A stretch of DNA of 36,125 nt from Ktedonobacterales bacterium (lineage in GTDB: Bacteria > Chloroflexota > Ktedonobacteria > Ktedonobacterales > JADMIN01). Made by a program: the position numbers and the translations under genes. The stretch's first letter is position 1; each line of letters starts with the position of its first letter. The notes beneath the pieces are model-generated. The model ran no database searches, was not told where the DNA came from, and worked only from the letters and a program-made list of their open reading frames with translations. This document shows, one piece after another, positions 16,869-24,392 of the stretch. Where the stretch lies: positions 1 through 36,125 of the forward strand of contig JAICVS010000030.1 in NCBI GenBank assembly GCA_025935195.1, in the 5' to 3' direction.

Positions 16869-17061
16869 CCAAGCCACTCCTCATAACACTCGCGTATCCC
16901 TTGTGCCTCCCGCGCGCTCGCGAGGCGACTGGCCTCTTGTAAGCGATCACGCGGGCCCCAAATCGGCCGTATCCCGCCGGCGGCAGTGTCGAGGCGCTCC
17001 CCGCGCCGCCTCTATGACGGGAAACGATGGATGATCCAATGCGGATGCGATTGGCGCGATG

Positions 17062-17124
17062 TCATCCTGGGTGGCGTCGCCGCCGATCGTGCGCGTCATC
17101 GTGCGCGAAATCGTACTGACGCAT
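17062..17124 (-). pseudogene. 20-codon ORF fused to an orphan leader, upstream of paralog B
   Basis: The ATG at 17124 follows the invariant CGAGAGAGAAGGTTCC block and reads MRQYDFAHDDAHDRRRRHPG, then stops. Only the first three residues match paralog A (MRQ). There is no hydrophobic signal sequence. It is either the start of a lost fifth paralog or a short leader peptide translated ahead of gene B, whose start is 194 bp downstream. Confidence 0.45.
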
Positions 17125-17277
17125 GGAACCTTCTCTCTCGCTGGCGTGCGCCCGGCCCCCGCGTGTTCCGGGCGTTCGAGATGGCGCGGCGCGAATGCCG
17201 CGTGAGGGTTGCCAGATAGCGCGTCGGAGTCCGACTGTTCTCTTGCTGCTCTCTCCTGGTCGGGCCGCCTCCTTTCC
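17125..17277 (-). promoter_or_regulatory. Shared 5' leader, orphan copy B'
   Basis: This copy has the GGAAAGGAG box (17277-17269), a CCCTCACG segment, a small GCGGC/GCCGC hairpin, the main hairpin CGCCCGG/CCGGGCG (17174-17168 with 17155-17149, GGGG in the loop) and CGAGAGAGAAGGTTCC-ATG. The arms differ from copies A and C but still pair. It is followed by only 20 codons, then by gene B. Confidence 0.65.
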
Positions 17278-17280
17278 ACC

Positions 17281-17477
17281 CAAACACAGCCGCGAGCCGG
17301 CGCTCGCGTCTCCCCCCCATGCTATGGCGAGCGGCGGGCGCATCGAGGCGCGGAGATGATTCCAGCAAGTATGGGGCCGAACCAAGGGACGAATGGGCAC
17401 GAATTTGCGGTACGTTCGCCAGACGGAGAGGCAGGTGGAGAGGGGGAGGCGCGTCCGTGCCGTCCTTGCCGATGGAA
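17281..17477. other. Non-coding stretch upstream of the orphan leader
   Basis: No gene is supported here. I looked for a promoter at the ~310-nt distance found for A, C and D. The best minus-strand match near 17370-17400 (TTGGTT, 17 bp, GAATCA) is poor, so I do not annotate it. Confidence 0.4.
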
Positions 17478-17529
17478 CGACACGAAGCCCGGCGGCTCCC
17501 ATGTGGGAACCAAACCGGGCTTCGTGTCG
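17478..17529 (-). terminator. Strong composite hairpin downstream of paralog C
   Basis: A perfect 15-bp stem CGACACGAAGCCCGG/CCGGGCTTCGTGTCG (17478-17492 with 17515-17529) encloses an inner TCCCA/TGGGA stem. It lies 85 bp past the stop of gene C, beyond a first GC hairpin. Confidence 0.65.
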
Positions 17530-17560
17530 AATATCGCAGGGATTGGATCGGGATGGTGGA

Positions 17561-17586
17561 GCGGGCGCTCCCGGGAGAGCGCCCGC
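17561..17586 (-). terminator. First hairpin downstream of paralog C
   Basis: A 10-bp perfect stem GCGGGCGCTC/GAGCGCCCGC with a 6-nt loop begins 28 bp after the stop of gene C. Together with the 17478-17529 hairpin it forms a tandem terminator. Confidence 0.65.
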
Positions 17587-17613
17587 CCGGTCAGTTAGGA
17601 GGCGAGGGGTGAG

Positions 17614-19497
17614 CTAGTCGCCATCGTCAACGTTCGGGTTGACGCTGGTGATGAACGTGCCCCAGTTGGCGAGCTGGCTGCGGGTGTTGCCGCAGGTGAA
17701 GTTGGTGGCCTCGAAGGTGGCGAGGTCGCAGCTCTGGTTGATGGACTCGGCTGCCAGCCAGATGTTGCCGCTCTCGTCCGCCACGGCGGCGGAGTAGTCG
17801 CCCCAGCGCGGGCGGCCGCCGAATGCCTGGGGGTATTCCTCGAAGCCGTCCTGCGGGCCGACGCCGGCGCCGGAGACGTGGACCTTGCTGGCGTGGCCGC
17901 CACCGTTGATGGTGACGTAGGCCGCGCTGGGGAAGAAGTCCGGCCCGACCAGCGAGAAGGACATCACGGCGTTGCCGTCCGGGTTGACGCCGATGGAGGG
18001 GTAGACAACGCTGTTGCCGTCAACGGAGACGTAGCCCTGTTTGTCGGTCTTGGCCGTGAGGGTGCCGTGATCCATCTCGGGCTGGACGATGAAGTAGGCG
18101 ATGCCGGCGCGCTTGCCGTCGCCGATGGTCGTGTTGACGCCGGAGAACAGCTTGCCGTCGGCGAAGACGACCTGATTCATGCGGTCATCGTTGGCGTTGA
18201 TCGGGCCCTCAGGCAGGCCCAGCAGGTCGCCGAGCGGAGTGCTGCCGGCCTTCTGTGGGACGAGGCCCGGCTGGCCGTAGGTCTCGCTGCCGATGATCAC
18301 GTGCTGCAGGCCGAGGGTCGGCGTGCTGCTGTTGAGCGAGGAGGTGTTGGTCAGCGCCCAGGCGGCGAGCCGGTTGTCCAGCGTGCCGAAGAAGTCGAGG
18401 CTGGCCAGCAGGTACTCGGTGCCGCCGTTGGCCGTCTCGAAGCGGCCGCCCGGAGGCGTGATGGCGGGCTGGAGCGAGCCCCAGATGCCGCCGGCGTCGG
18501 GCGTGGTGATGGTCTGGCCGACGTTGATCGTGGCGACGGCGTTGGTGATGTCGGCGCCGGCCGTCGCGTTCACCAGCGCGGACTTCGACATCGCGTAGAG
18601 CTGCGTGCCGTTGAAGCCGTCCTGGAAGAAGGGGAACTCGTTGGTAGAGATGTAGACGCCGTTGGCGTCGGCGCCGAGCAGCGGCTGGTCGCCGAGGCAG
18701 GGGCAGCCGGGGTGGCCGGGCACCGTGCCGTCGCCATTGGTGGTGTCAATGCTGAAGATGTTGAAGGCGCCGGTCGGGTCGCTGGTCTGGCTAACGCCGA
18801 TGAGCACGCGCGTGTTGCCGGTGAATGCGCCGGACACCGGATCCTGGTCGAGGATGAGGGTGGTGGCGAAGAAGCGGTGCGTCTGCGCGTCGTAGAGGCA
18901 CTTCGGGTCGGTGGCCTCGGAGCCGAAGACCAGCGGATTGCTGCGCGTGATGGCCGGGGCCAGGCCGAAGAACGAGTTGAGCGCGGTCGGCACGCCGATG
19001 CGCGCGTGCGTCTTGGCATTGTAGATGCCCACGACATCGTTGACGGCGTCAATGACGAAGCCGTTGCCGACGCACATGCCCTGGTCCGGCGGCTCCAGGC
19101 TGAACTGGTTGTTGCCCAGGTTGCTGCCGAAGCGGTTGTCGAAGTGGTTGACGCCGGCGAAGCCGGTGGCGCCGGGGTTGTTGTTGGCGACGCCGTTGCC
19201 GCGCGGGTTGGGCGCGGTGGTCGGGGCGCCGGCCGGGGACTTGCCCTGCAGGCCGGTGTCGTCTTTGTCGAACTGCGGGGCGATCTCAGGCCCGTTGACG
19301 CCGGAGGCGCCAGTGACCGAGGAGGCGATGCCGCCGGTGCCGGCGGCCTTGAGGTGCGTGAAGGAGACCTGCAAGCCGGTCGCGGCGCGCGCGGGCGCGC
19401 CATGGCCGATAAAGAGGGTGGCCGCGATGGTGGCGACGGCCGCGAGACTGGTGAGACCAAGCAGCGCGACGCGCTTCTTGTTGCTCAGAAGACGCAT
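17614..19497 (-). CDS. Secreted LEPPDQ/WGDYS-family protein, paralog C
   Basis: A 627-residue exported protein closely related to A and D. The signal peptide is MRLLSNKKRVALLGLTSLAAVATI...APARAAT. The family motifs are all present: GFAGVNHFDNR, SLEPPDQGMCVGNGFVID, TDPKCLYDAQTHRFFAT, GCPCLGDQPLLGADANGVYISTNEFP, NGGTEYLLASLDFF, DDRMNQVVFADGKLFS, VVYPSIGVNPDG, GAGVGPQDGFEEY, RPRWGDYSAAVADESGNIWLAAESI, ANWGTFITS. A fold rich in short beta strands (propeller-like) is inferred. The true start is ATG 19497, right after GAGAGAGAAGGTTCC, not the track start 19683, which lies in the leader. It is divergent from D across a gap holding both promoters. No enzymatic residues can be named. Confidence 0.86.
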   Translation of the reverse strand: MRLLSNKKRVALLGLTSLAAVATIAATLFIGHGAPARAATGLQVSFTHLKAAGTGGIASSVTGASGVNGPEIAPQFDKDDTGLQGKSPAGAPTTAPNPRGNGVANNNPGATGFAGVNHFDNRFGSNLGNNQFSLEPPDQGMCVGNGFVIDAVNDVVGIYNAKTHARIGVPTALNSFFGLAPAITRSNPLVFGSEATDPKCLYDAQTHRFFATTLILDQDPVSGAFTGNTRVLIGVSQTSDPTGAFNIFSIDTTNGDGTVPGHPGCPCLGDQPLLGADANGVYISTNEFPFFQDGFNGTQLYAMSKSALVNATAGADITNAVATINVGQTITTPDAGGIWGSLQPAITPPGGRFETANGGTEYLLASLDFFGTLDNRLAAWALTNTSSLNSSTPTLGLQHVIIGSETYGQPGLVPQKAGSTPLGDLLGLPEGPINANDDRMNQVVFADGKLFSGVNTTIGDGKRAGIAYFIVQPEMDHGTLTAKTDKQGYVSVDGNSVVYPSIGVNPDGNAVMSFSLVGPDFFPSAAYVTINGGGHASKVHVSGAGVGPQDGFEEYPQAFGGRPRWGDYSAAVADESGNIWLAAESINQSCDLATFEATNFTCGNTRSQLANWGTFITSVNPNVDDGD

Positions 19498-19651
19498 GGA
19501 ACCTTCTCTCTCGTAGAAGCGACCCGGCCCCATGCCCGGGTCGTCGAGGGGATCGCGGTGCGCCGTCGCACCGCGTGTGCTCGTGTCGTGAGGGATTGCG
19601 TGATGATGCGTCGAAGATGCGCCAGTAGCGAGGGGTATTCGTCTCCTTTCC
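19498..19651 (-). promoter_or_regulatory. Shared 5' leader, copy C
   Basis: The order is a GGAAAGGAG box (19651-19643), the motif CACGACACGAGCACACGCGG (19590-19571), a perfect 9-bp hairpin CGCGGTGCG/CGCACCGCG, the main 8-bp hairpin CGACCCGG/CCGGGTCG (19543-19536 with 19527-19520, GGGG in the loop), then CGAGAGAGAAGGTTCC-ATG. The main stem has compensatory differences from copies A and B'. Confidence 0.72.
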
Positions 19652-19813
19652 TCCAACCAACATCCATCCCAAAGCCCTGCCATAGAGAAAACTACGCACG
19701 CATGTTACGCGACGCGCGGCGTTCAGCTCACGAGACGACGGGCATGCGCGGATGCGGCTCGCGGCGCCAGAACAGCGGCGCGCGGTGCGAGAAGGAGAAA
19801 TCACACCACGATT

Positions 19814-19842
19814 AGGATACCTGCAAGGCGGCGACGCGTCAA
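19814..19842 (-). promoter_or_regulatory. Sigma70 promoter of paralog C
   Basis: TTGACG (19842-19837), exactly 17 bp, then TATCCT (19819-19814). The predicted start is about 310 nt before the ATG of gene C. Confidence 0.7.
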
Positions 19843-20051
19843 TAGGCTGAGCTGACGCATGCTCGCCGTACACAGGGTGACGGACGGGAAATTGTCGCTC
19901 CCCGCTGTACTGAGTAACGGACATACGGCCGAGCAGTCACTTGCCGCCGACGTTTGACGGGCATGGGCGCGGCAGCTTTACAGATTTTTTACCGATTTGC
20001 CGGCATCACCTTCACACGCGCGGCTGCGCGCTCGCGTGCCTGCCGTGACGC

Positions 20052-20080
20052 TTGCCAACGCGATGTAAGAGCGTTACAAT
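20052..20080 (+). promoter_or_regulatory. Sigma70 promoter of paralog D
   Basis: TTGCCA (20052-20057), 17 bp, TACAAT (20075-20080). The predicted start is about 307 nt before the ATG of gene D, matching the leader length of A and C. Confidence 0.7.
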
Positions 20081-20133
20081 GCAGCCTGCTCTGCAAGCGG
20101 CGCAACGGCGTGCCGCCGATGATCAGCGATGAT

Positions 20134-20393
20134 GGAAGGAGCATGCCAAGACGCAATGGCGGCGCCGGATTGGGAGCGCATCTGCGTGGGCGTATGGCGG
20201 TATTCACGTTGCGCGGAATACCTGCCCACATCTCTGACGACGGCGCCTGAAGACTGAAAAAGAGCAAAGCTGTTTGGGTGGAGCTTTGGCGGCGGCAGGC
20301 GGAGATGCCCCTCCTGGCGCTGTGGCTTATGTCGAGAGAGCGGCTCGTGTGGGGAGATGGGCCGGCTATGTCCATAAAACGAGAAGGTAGTTC
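20134..20393 (+). promoter_or_regulatory. Shared 5' leader, degenerate copy D
   Basis: It begins with GGAAGGAG (20134-20141). The main hairpin is AGCGGCTC paired with GGGCC-g-GCT (20339-20346 with 20359-20367, one bulge), again with GGGG in the loop, followed by CGAGAAGGTAGTTC-ATG in place of CGAGAGAGAAGGTTCC-ATG. A 35-codon frame from ATG 20143 (MPRRNGG) to 20250 exists, but its ribosome site is only 1 bp away, so I do not call it. Confidence 0.55.
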
Positions 20394-22256
20394 ATGCATC
20401 ATCCGAGACGATCTGTGCTGTTGGCTGCTAGCGGCATCGCGCTCGTCGCGCTTGTCACCGGCACCCTGTTCGCGTTCCATGTCACTGGCACGCGCGCGGC
20501 GGCCGGCGCGAACGGCACCCTGACCACGGTCGCTTTCAAGGGCGCCGCCTCGTTGAAGGCGACAGGCGCCGCCGCCACGAAGGGCGGCGACACCAGCCAG
20601 GAGATCAGCCCCGCCGGTGATGTCGGCGAGGAGATTCCGCACTCTTCCACTATCGTCCACGTGGATGCCTCGCACGTTCCGTCGCCGGCCGGAAGCGCCA
20701 TCGCGGCGAGCAATGCGGGCTTCCGCGGCTTCGCCGGCCTCAACCATCTCGATCAGCGGCTGGCGGGAACGGGCGCGTTCGCCGGCACGCAGTTCAGCCT
20801 GGAGCCGCCGGATCAGGCGCTCTGCGCTGGCAACGGCTTCGTCTTCGAGAGCATCAACACGGCCATCCGTGTCTTCCGTACGGATGGCAGCGCGGCGACG
20901 GCGCCGATCGCGATTAACCAGTTCCTGGGGCTGGCGCCGGAAATCATCCGCGGCGCGAACCCAGTCTTTGGGGATTTCACCAGCGACCCGAAGTGCTACT
21001 TCGATGCCACCACGCAGCGCTGGTTCTTCACGATTCTGCAGGCCGATGTCGTGCCCGCGACCGGCGATTTCAGCGGCCGGACGCACGTCTACATCGCCGT
21101 CAGCCAGTCGAGCGATCCGACGGGGGCGTACAACCTCTTCGTGCTGGATACGACCAATGACGGCCTGAATGGCACGCCGAAGCACGCGAGCTGCCCGTGC
21201 CTGGGCGATCAGCCGCTGATCGGCGCCGACGCCAACGGCTTCTACGTCACCACCAACGAGTTCCCGCTGTTTAGCAATGGCTTCAACGGCGCCCAGGTCT
21301 ACGCGGTCTCGAAGGCCGCGCTCGTGGCTGGCAAGACACCCCCGGCGGTGACAATCAACGCGGGCGCGCTGCCCACGCCGGACGCCGGCGGCATCTGGTA
21401 CTCGATTCAGCCGGCGACGGTGCCGGCCGGCGGCGCCTTCAACACGGCGAACGGCGGCACCGAATACTTCCTGAGCGCACTGGATTTCGCGGGCAAGCTG
21501 GACAATCGCATCGCCGTCTGGGCGCTGACCAACACGGCGTCGCTTGGCGGCAAGGCGCCCGCCGTCAGCCTGACCAACGCGGTGATCGCCAGCGAGGTCT
21601 ACGGCCAGGGTCCGGCGCAGATTCAGAAGAACGGGCCGACGCCCTTCGGCGACTCGGTCCACAGCCCTGAGGCGCTGCTGGACGGCAACGATGACCGCAT
21701 GAACCAGGTGGTCTTCGCGGGTGGCAAGCTCTGGTCGGCGGTGGATACCGTGGTGCAGACGCCGAACGGGCCGACGCGCGCGGGCGTGGCCTATTTCGTC
21801 GTGTCGCCGTCGGTGACGAGCGGCCAGGTCGGCGGCGCGATGACGGGCCAGGGCTACGTGGCGGTCAACCAGCAGAACACGAGCTACCCATCAATCGGTG
21901 TGAACGCGGCCGGCAAGGCGCTCATCACGTTTACGCTGACGGGGCCGGGCTTCTTCCCCAGCGCCGCCTACGCGACGATTGACGCGGCCGGCAACACGGG
22001 CGATGTGCATATCGCCGCGGCTGGCGCGGGGCCGGAGGACGGCTTCACGGGCTATAAGTCGCCGGGCTTCGGCGGCACCAGCCGCTGGGGCGACTACTCG
22101 GCGGCGGTGGCGGATGCCGACGGCTCGATCTGGCTGGCGCAGGAGTACATCGGCCAGAGCTGCGGCGATGCGCAGTTCAACGCCGACTCGACCTGTGGCG
22201 GCACGCGCACGCTGTTCGCCAACTGGGGCACGTTCATCAGCAACGTCCAGCCATAA
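20394..22256 (+). CDS. Secreted LEPPDQ/WGDYS-family protein, paralog D
   Basis: A 620-residue exported protein, close to A and C but encoded on the other strand. The signal peptide is MHHPRRSVLLAASGIALVALVTG...TRAAAG. Family motifs are GFAGLNHLDQRLAGTG, SLEPPDQALCAGNGFVFE, SDPKCYFDATTQRWFFT, SCPCLGDQPLIGADANGFYVTTNEFP, NGGTEYFLSALDF, DDRMNQVVFAGGKLWS, TSYPSIGVNAAG, GAGPEDGFTGY, SRWGDYSAAVADADGSIWLAQEYIG, ANWGTFISNV. GAAGG lies 6 bp before ATG 20394. The inferred fold is an extracellular beta-rich propeller; ligand and activity are unknown. A promoter and long leader precede it and a strong hairpin follows. Its divergent orientation to C suggests an inverted duplication. Confidence 0.86.
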   Translation: MHHPRRSVLLAASGIALVALVTGTLFAFHVTGTRAAAGANGTLTTVAFKGAASLKATGAAATKGGDTSQEISPAGDVGEEIPHSSTIVHVDASHVPSPAGSAIAASNAGFRGFAGLNHLDQRLAGTGAFAGTQFSLEPPDQALCAGNGFVFESINTAIRVFRTDGSAATAPIAINQFLGLAPEIIRGANPVFGDFTSDPKCYFDATTQRWFFTILQADVVPATGDFSGRTHVYIAVSQSSDPTGAYNLFVLDTTNDGLNGTPKHASCPCLGDQPLIGADANGFYVTTNEFPLFSNGFNGAQVYAVSKAALVAGKTPPAVTINAGALPTPDAGGIWYSIQPATVPAGGAFNTANGGTEYFLSALDFAGKLDNRIAVWALTNTASLGGKAPAVSLTNAVIASEVYGQGPAQIQKNGPTPFGDSVHSPEALLDGNDDRMNQVVFAGGKLWSAVDTVVQTPNGPTRAGVAYFVVSPSVTSGQVGGAMTGQGYVAVNQQNTSYPSIGVNAAGKALITFTLTGPGFFPSAAYATIDAAGNTGDVHIAAAGAGPEDGFTGYKSPGFGGTSRWGDYSAAVADADGSIWLAQEYIGQSCGDAQFNADSTCGGTRTLFANWGTFISNVQP

Positions 22257-22285
22257 CAGGCGGCGGACGACGATAGTCCGACATG

Positions 22286-22322
22286 CCGGGGGCCGGGGCT
22301 CGCATGAGCTCCCGGCCCCCGG
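22286..22322 (+). terminator. Hairpin terminator of paralog D
   Basis: CCGGGGGCCGGG pairs with CCCGGCCCCCGG (12 bp), with an inner CTC/GAG extension, 30 bp after the stop. There is no T tract. It is similar in style to the GGGCCGG hairpins behind A and the small lipoprotein gene. Confidence 0.75.
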
Positions 22323-22347
22323 TGTTGTCAGCGCCAGCACGCGGATT

Positions 22348-22425
22348 TCAGGGCTTGTAGATGCTCCAGACGCCGTGCGCATAGTGAAGGATGACGGCGG
22401 CTTCGTCGCCGTTGGTGATGCATCT
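22348..22425 (-). pseudogene. C-terminal remnant of a propeller-type protein (ILHYAHGVW)
   Basis: The minus strand reads ITNGDEAAVILHYAHGVWSIYKP followed by TGA at 22350-22348. The ILHY-x-x-G-x-W pattern is characteristic of repeat units in YCF48-like/Chloroflexota propeller proteins (my recollection of the pattern). The similarity fades upstream and there is no start or full domain. It is likely the tail of a gene lost by deletion. The stretch is short, so chance is possible. Confidence 0.35.
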
Positions 22426-22576
22426 CTTCGCGGCGGGCGGCGAAAAGGTCCCTCTTTTGCGTCATAACGCGCGACGAAGCGCGCACAAGGCGTCTGTGGG
22501 GAAGGGCGAGCGACCGAGCTCCACCTGCTACAATGCTCATCGGAGTCGTCTGCGAGAGAGACGGAGGGGTTTCGCC

Positions 22577-23971
22577 ATGGCAGGACCGCAGGAGGAGATT
22601 GACCGCTACATCGAGGATCATCTGCCGGAGTCGCTGGATGATCTGAAGCGGTTGGCGCGCATTCCGAGCGTTTCGAGCAAGAGCGAGGGGATCGCGGAGG
22701 CGGCGGCGCTGGTGGCGGAGCTGCTGGGGCAGGCCGGATTCGCGGCGCGGGTGCTGCCGACGACGGGGCATCCAGTGGTGTACGCGGATTCGGCTGCCGA
22801 AGGGGCGAAAGGGAAGGACGGAGCGAGCGTAACGGACGACAAGACGCTGATCTGCTACAACCACTACGATGTGCAGCCGCCGGAGCCGCTGGAGCTGTGG
22901 GAGTCGCCGCCGTTCGAGCCGACGGAGCGCGGCGGCCGGCTCTACGCGCGCGGTGTCTCGGATGATAAAGGGCAGCTTATCTCGCGCATCGCGGCGATGC
23001 GCGCGGTGCGTGCCGTGACAGGCGGCCTGCCGGCGCGGGTGAAGTTTCTGGTGGAGGGTGAGGAGGAGATCAGCAGCCCGAGCCTGGAGCCGTTCATCGA
23101 GGCAAATCGCGAGCTGCTGGCGGCGGACGCCTGCGTATGGGAGTTCGGCGGGGTGGACTACGCGGGGCGGCCGCAGGTGGTGCTGGGGCTGCGCGGCATT
23201 TTGTACGTGGAGTTCCGCGTGCGCACGCTCGCGCGCGACGCGCATTCGGGCGAGGCGCACAACCTGCCGAACGCGGCGTGGCGGCTGGTCTGGGCGCTGG
23301 CCTCGCTCAAAGGGCCGGACGAGCGCATCTGTATCCCCGGCTTCTATGACGGCATCGCGGAGCCGGGAGAGGCGGAGCTGCGGCTGCTGGAGCGCATGCC
23401 CTCGGACGAGGAGTTCACACGCACGCAGTACGCCGTGCGGGCGTTCGTGGGGGATCACACAGGCGCGGAGTATAAGCGCGCGGTGTACAAGCCGACGGCG
23501 AACATCGCGGGCTTCGGCTCCGGCTGGCAGGGGCAGGGATCGAAGACGGTGACGCCAGCGGAGGCGCTGGCGAAGATGGATTTCCGCCTGGTGCCGGGGC
23601 AGGATCCGGCGGACCTGACGCGTAAGCTGCGGGCGCATTTGGACGCGAGCGGCTTCGCGGATGTGGAGGTGCGGGTGCTGGGCGGCGAGAAGGCGGGCAC
23701 GACGCCTCCGGACGATCCCTTCGTGCGGTTGGCGGCGCGCACGGCCGAGGAGGTCTACGGCACGCCGGCGATCCTGAAGCCGCTGATCGGGGGAACGGGG
23801 CCGACGTGGATTTTCCGTAGCGCGCTGGGAACGCCGATCGTGACACTGGGACCAGGGGATCCGGAGTCGAAGGCGCACGCGCCGAACGAGAGCCTCTCGC
23901 TCGCGCGCTTCGCGCAGGGGACACGACACATGGCGCGGCTGCTGATGGCGTACGGCGGGGAAGGGAATTAA
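22577..23971 (+). CDS. M20-family dipeptidase (CNDP/PepV-like metallopeptidase)
   Basis: A cytosolic dipeptidase of 464 residues using two metal ions. The motifs are complete: ICYNHYDVQPPEP (His, Asp), GRLYARGVSDDKGQ (bridging Asp), LVEGEEEISSP (catalytic Glu pair), RDAHSGEAHN (His of the dimerisation domain contributing to the active site), and HAPNESL (last His ligand). ATG 22577 (MAGPQEEIDRY) has GGAGGGG upstream; the track start at 22391 is too early. Size and the YDVQP motif fit the dipeptidase branch better than ArgE/DapE. It is the second M20 enzyme in the window, but the two belong to different subfamilies. 9-bp tandem repeats begin 2 bp after the stop. No obvious operon partner. Confidence 0.92.
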   Translation: MAGPQEEIDRYIEDHLPESLDDLKRLARIPSVSSKSEGIAEAAALVAELLGQAGFAARVLPTTGHPVVYADSAAEGAKGKDGASVTDDKTLICYNHYDVQPPEPLELWESPPFEPTERGGRLYARGVSDDKGQLISRIAAMRAVRAVTGGLPARVKFLVEGEEEISSPSLEPFIEANRELLAADACVWEFGGVDYAGRPQVVLGLRGILYVEFRVRTLARDAHSGEAHNLPNAAWRLVWALASLKGPDERICIPGFYDGIAEPGEAELRLLERMPSDEEFTRTQYAVRAFVGDHTGAEYKRAVYKPTANIAGFGSGWQGQGSKTVTPAEALAKMDFRLVPGQDPADLTRKLRAHLDASGFADVEVRVLGGEKAGTTPPDDPFVRLAARTAEEVYGTPAILKPLIGGTGPTWIFRSALGTPIVTLGPGDPESKAHAPNESLSLARFAQGTRHMARLLMAYGGEGN

Positions 23972-23972
23972 C

Positions 23973-24056
23973 CGCGGAGTTCGCAGAGGACGCGGAGTTC
24001 AGAGGAGAGATGAGAACGACCACAGAGAACACGGAGGACACGGAGAACACGGAGGA
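23973..24056 (+). repeat. Degenerate 9-bp tandem repeats after the M20 dipeptidase
   Basis: Units CGCGGAGTT, CGCAGAGGA, CGCGGAGTT (23973-23999) and CACAGAGAA, CACGGAGGA, CACGGAGAA, CACGGAGGA (24021-24056) share the pattern CRCRGAGRN approximately. The array starts directly after the stop codon. Confidence 0.85.
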
Positions 24057-24139
24057 AGGGGAGGTTACGGAGGAGGAAGATGAAGCGAGAGAAGAGAACC
24101 GCGTCTGTGTCGGTTTCGCCAGATGGCGAACATGACGAG

Positions 24140-24165
24140 GCGGCCGGGCAGCGCTGCCCGGCCGC
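24140..24165. terminator. Perfect 26-bp palindrome between convergent genes
   Basis: GCGGCCGGGCAGC followed by its exact reverse complement lies between the stops of the M20 dipeptidase and the Flp pilin. It probably serves as a shared terminator, and sits 20 bp from the pilin stop. Confidence 0.7.
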
Positions 24166-24184
24166 CGCCCGGCGGGTGTGGGGT

Positions 24185-24340
24185 CTAGAGATTATTGGTG
24201 AGGTTCTGGAAGATGGACTGAATCTGCGGGCCAAGCAGGATGAGCGTGCCGATGACGACGACGGCCACCAGCGCAATGATCAGCGCGTACTCGACGAGAC
24301 CCTGGCCGCGCGCCGCGCGGCGGAACAGACGATCCAGCAT
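24185..24340 (-). CDS. Flp-type pilin (class IVb prepilin)
   Basis: A 51-residue prepilin. MLDRLFRRAARGQ is the basic leader, then GLVEYALIIALVAVVVIGTLILL carries the conserved Glu at +4 or +5 after the processed Gly and the hydrophobic assembly helix, ending in QIQSIFQNLTNNL. Flp subunits are cut by a TadV-type peptidase and assembled by the Tad secretion system into adhesive pili. The start at ATG 24340 has AGGAG 6 bp upstream; the longer track ORF is the untranslated region. No tad/rcp genes are in the window, so the machinery must be elsewhere. Its upstream region shares a 20-bp motif with the leader of paralog C. Confidence 0.9.
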   Translation of the reverse strand: MLDRLFRRAARGQGLVEYALIIALVAVVVIGTLILLGPQIQSIFQNLTNNL

Positions 24341-24392
24341 GGATAGCTCCTGTTTCAACTGTACGTTTCCCATCCCGACATGCGCGAGATGT

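Noticed and set aside
17878-19815. 645-residue plus-strand ORF, with similar ones at 11680-13656, 15039-16412 and 19989-21662
   Set aside because: They mirror the secreted paralogs in the opposite strand with Ala/Gly/Val/Arg-rich sequence and no domain pattern. They parallel each other only because the sense genes are paralogous.
20143-20250. 35-codon upstream ORF (MPRRNGG) in the leader of D
   Set aside because: The GGAAGGAG box is only 1 bp from the ATG, too close for normal initiation, and the other leaders have no matching frame.
22328-23929. 533-residue minus-strand ORF
   Set aside because: Antisense to the well-supported M20 dipeptidase; Arg-rich without motifs.
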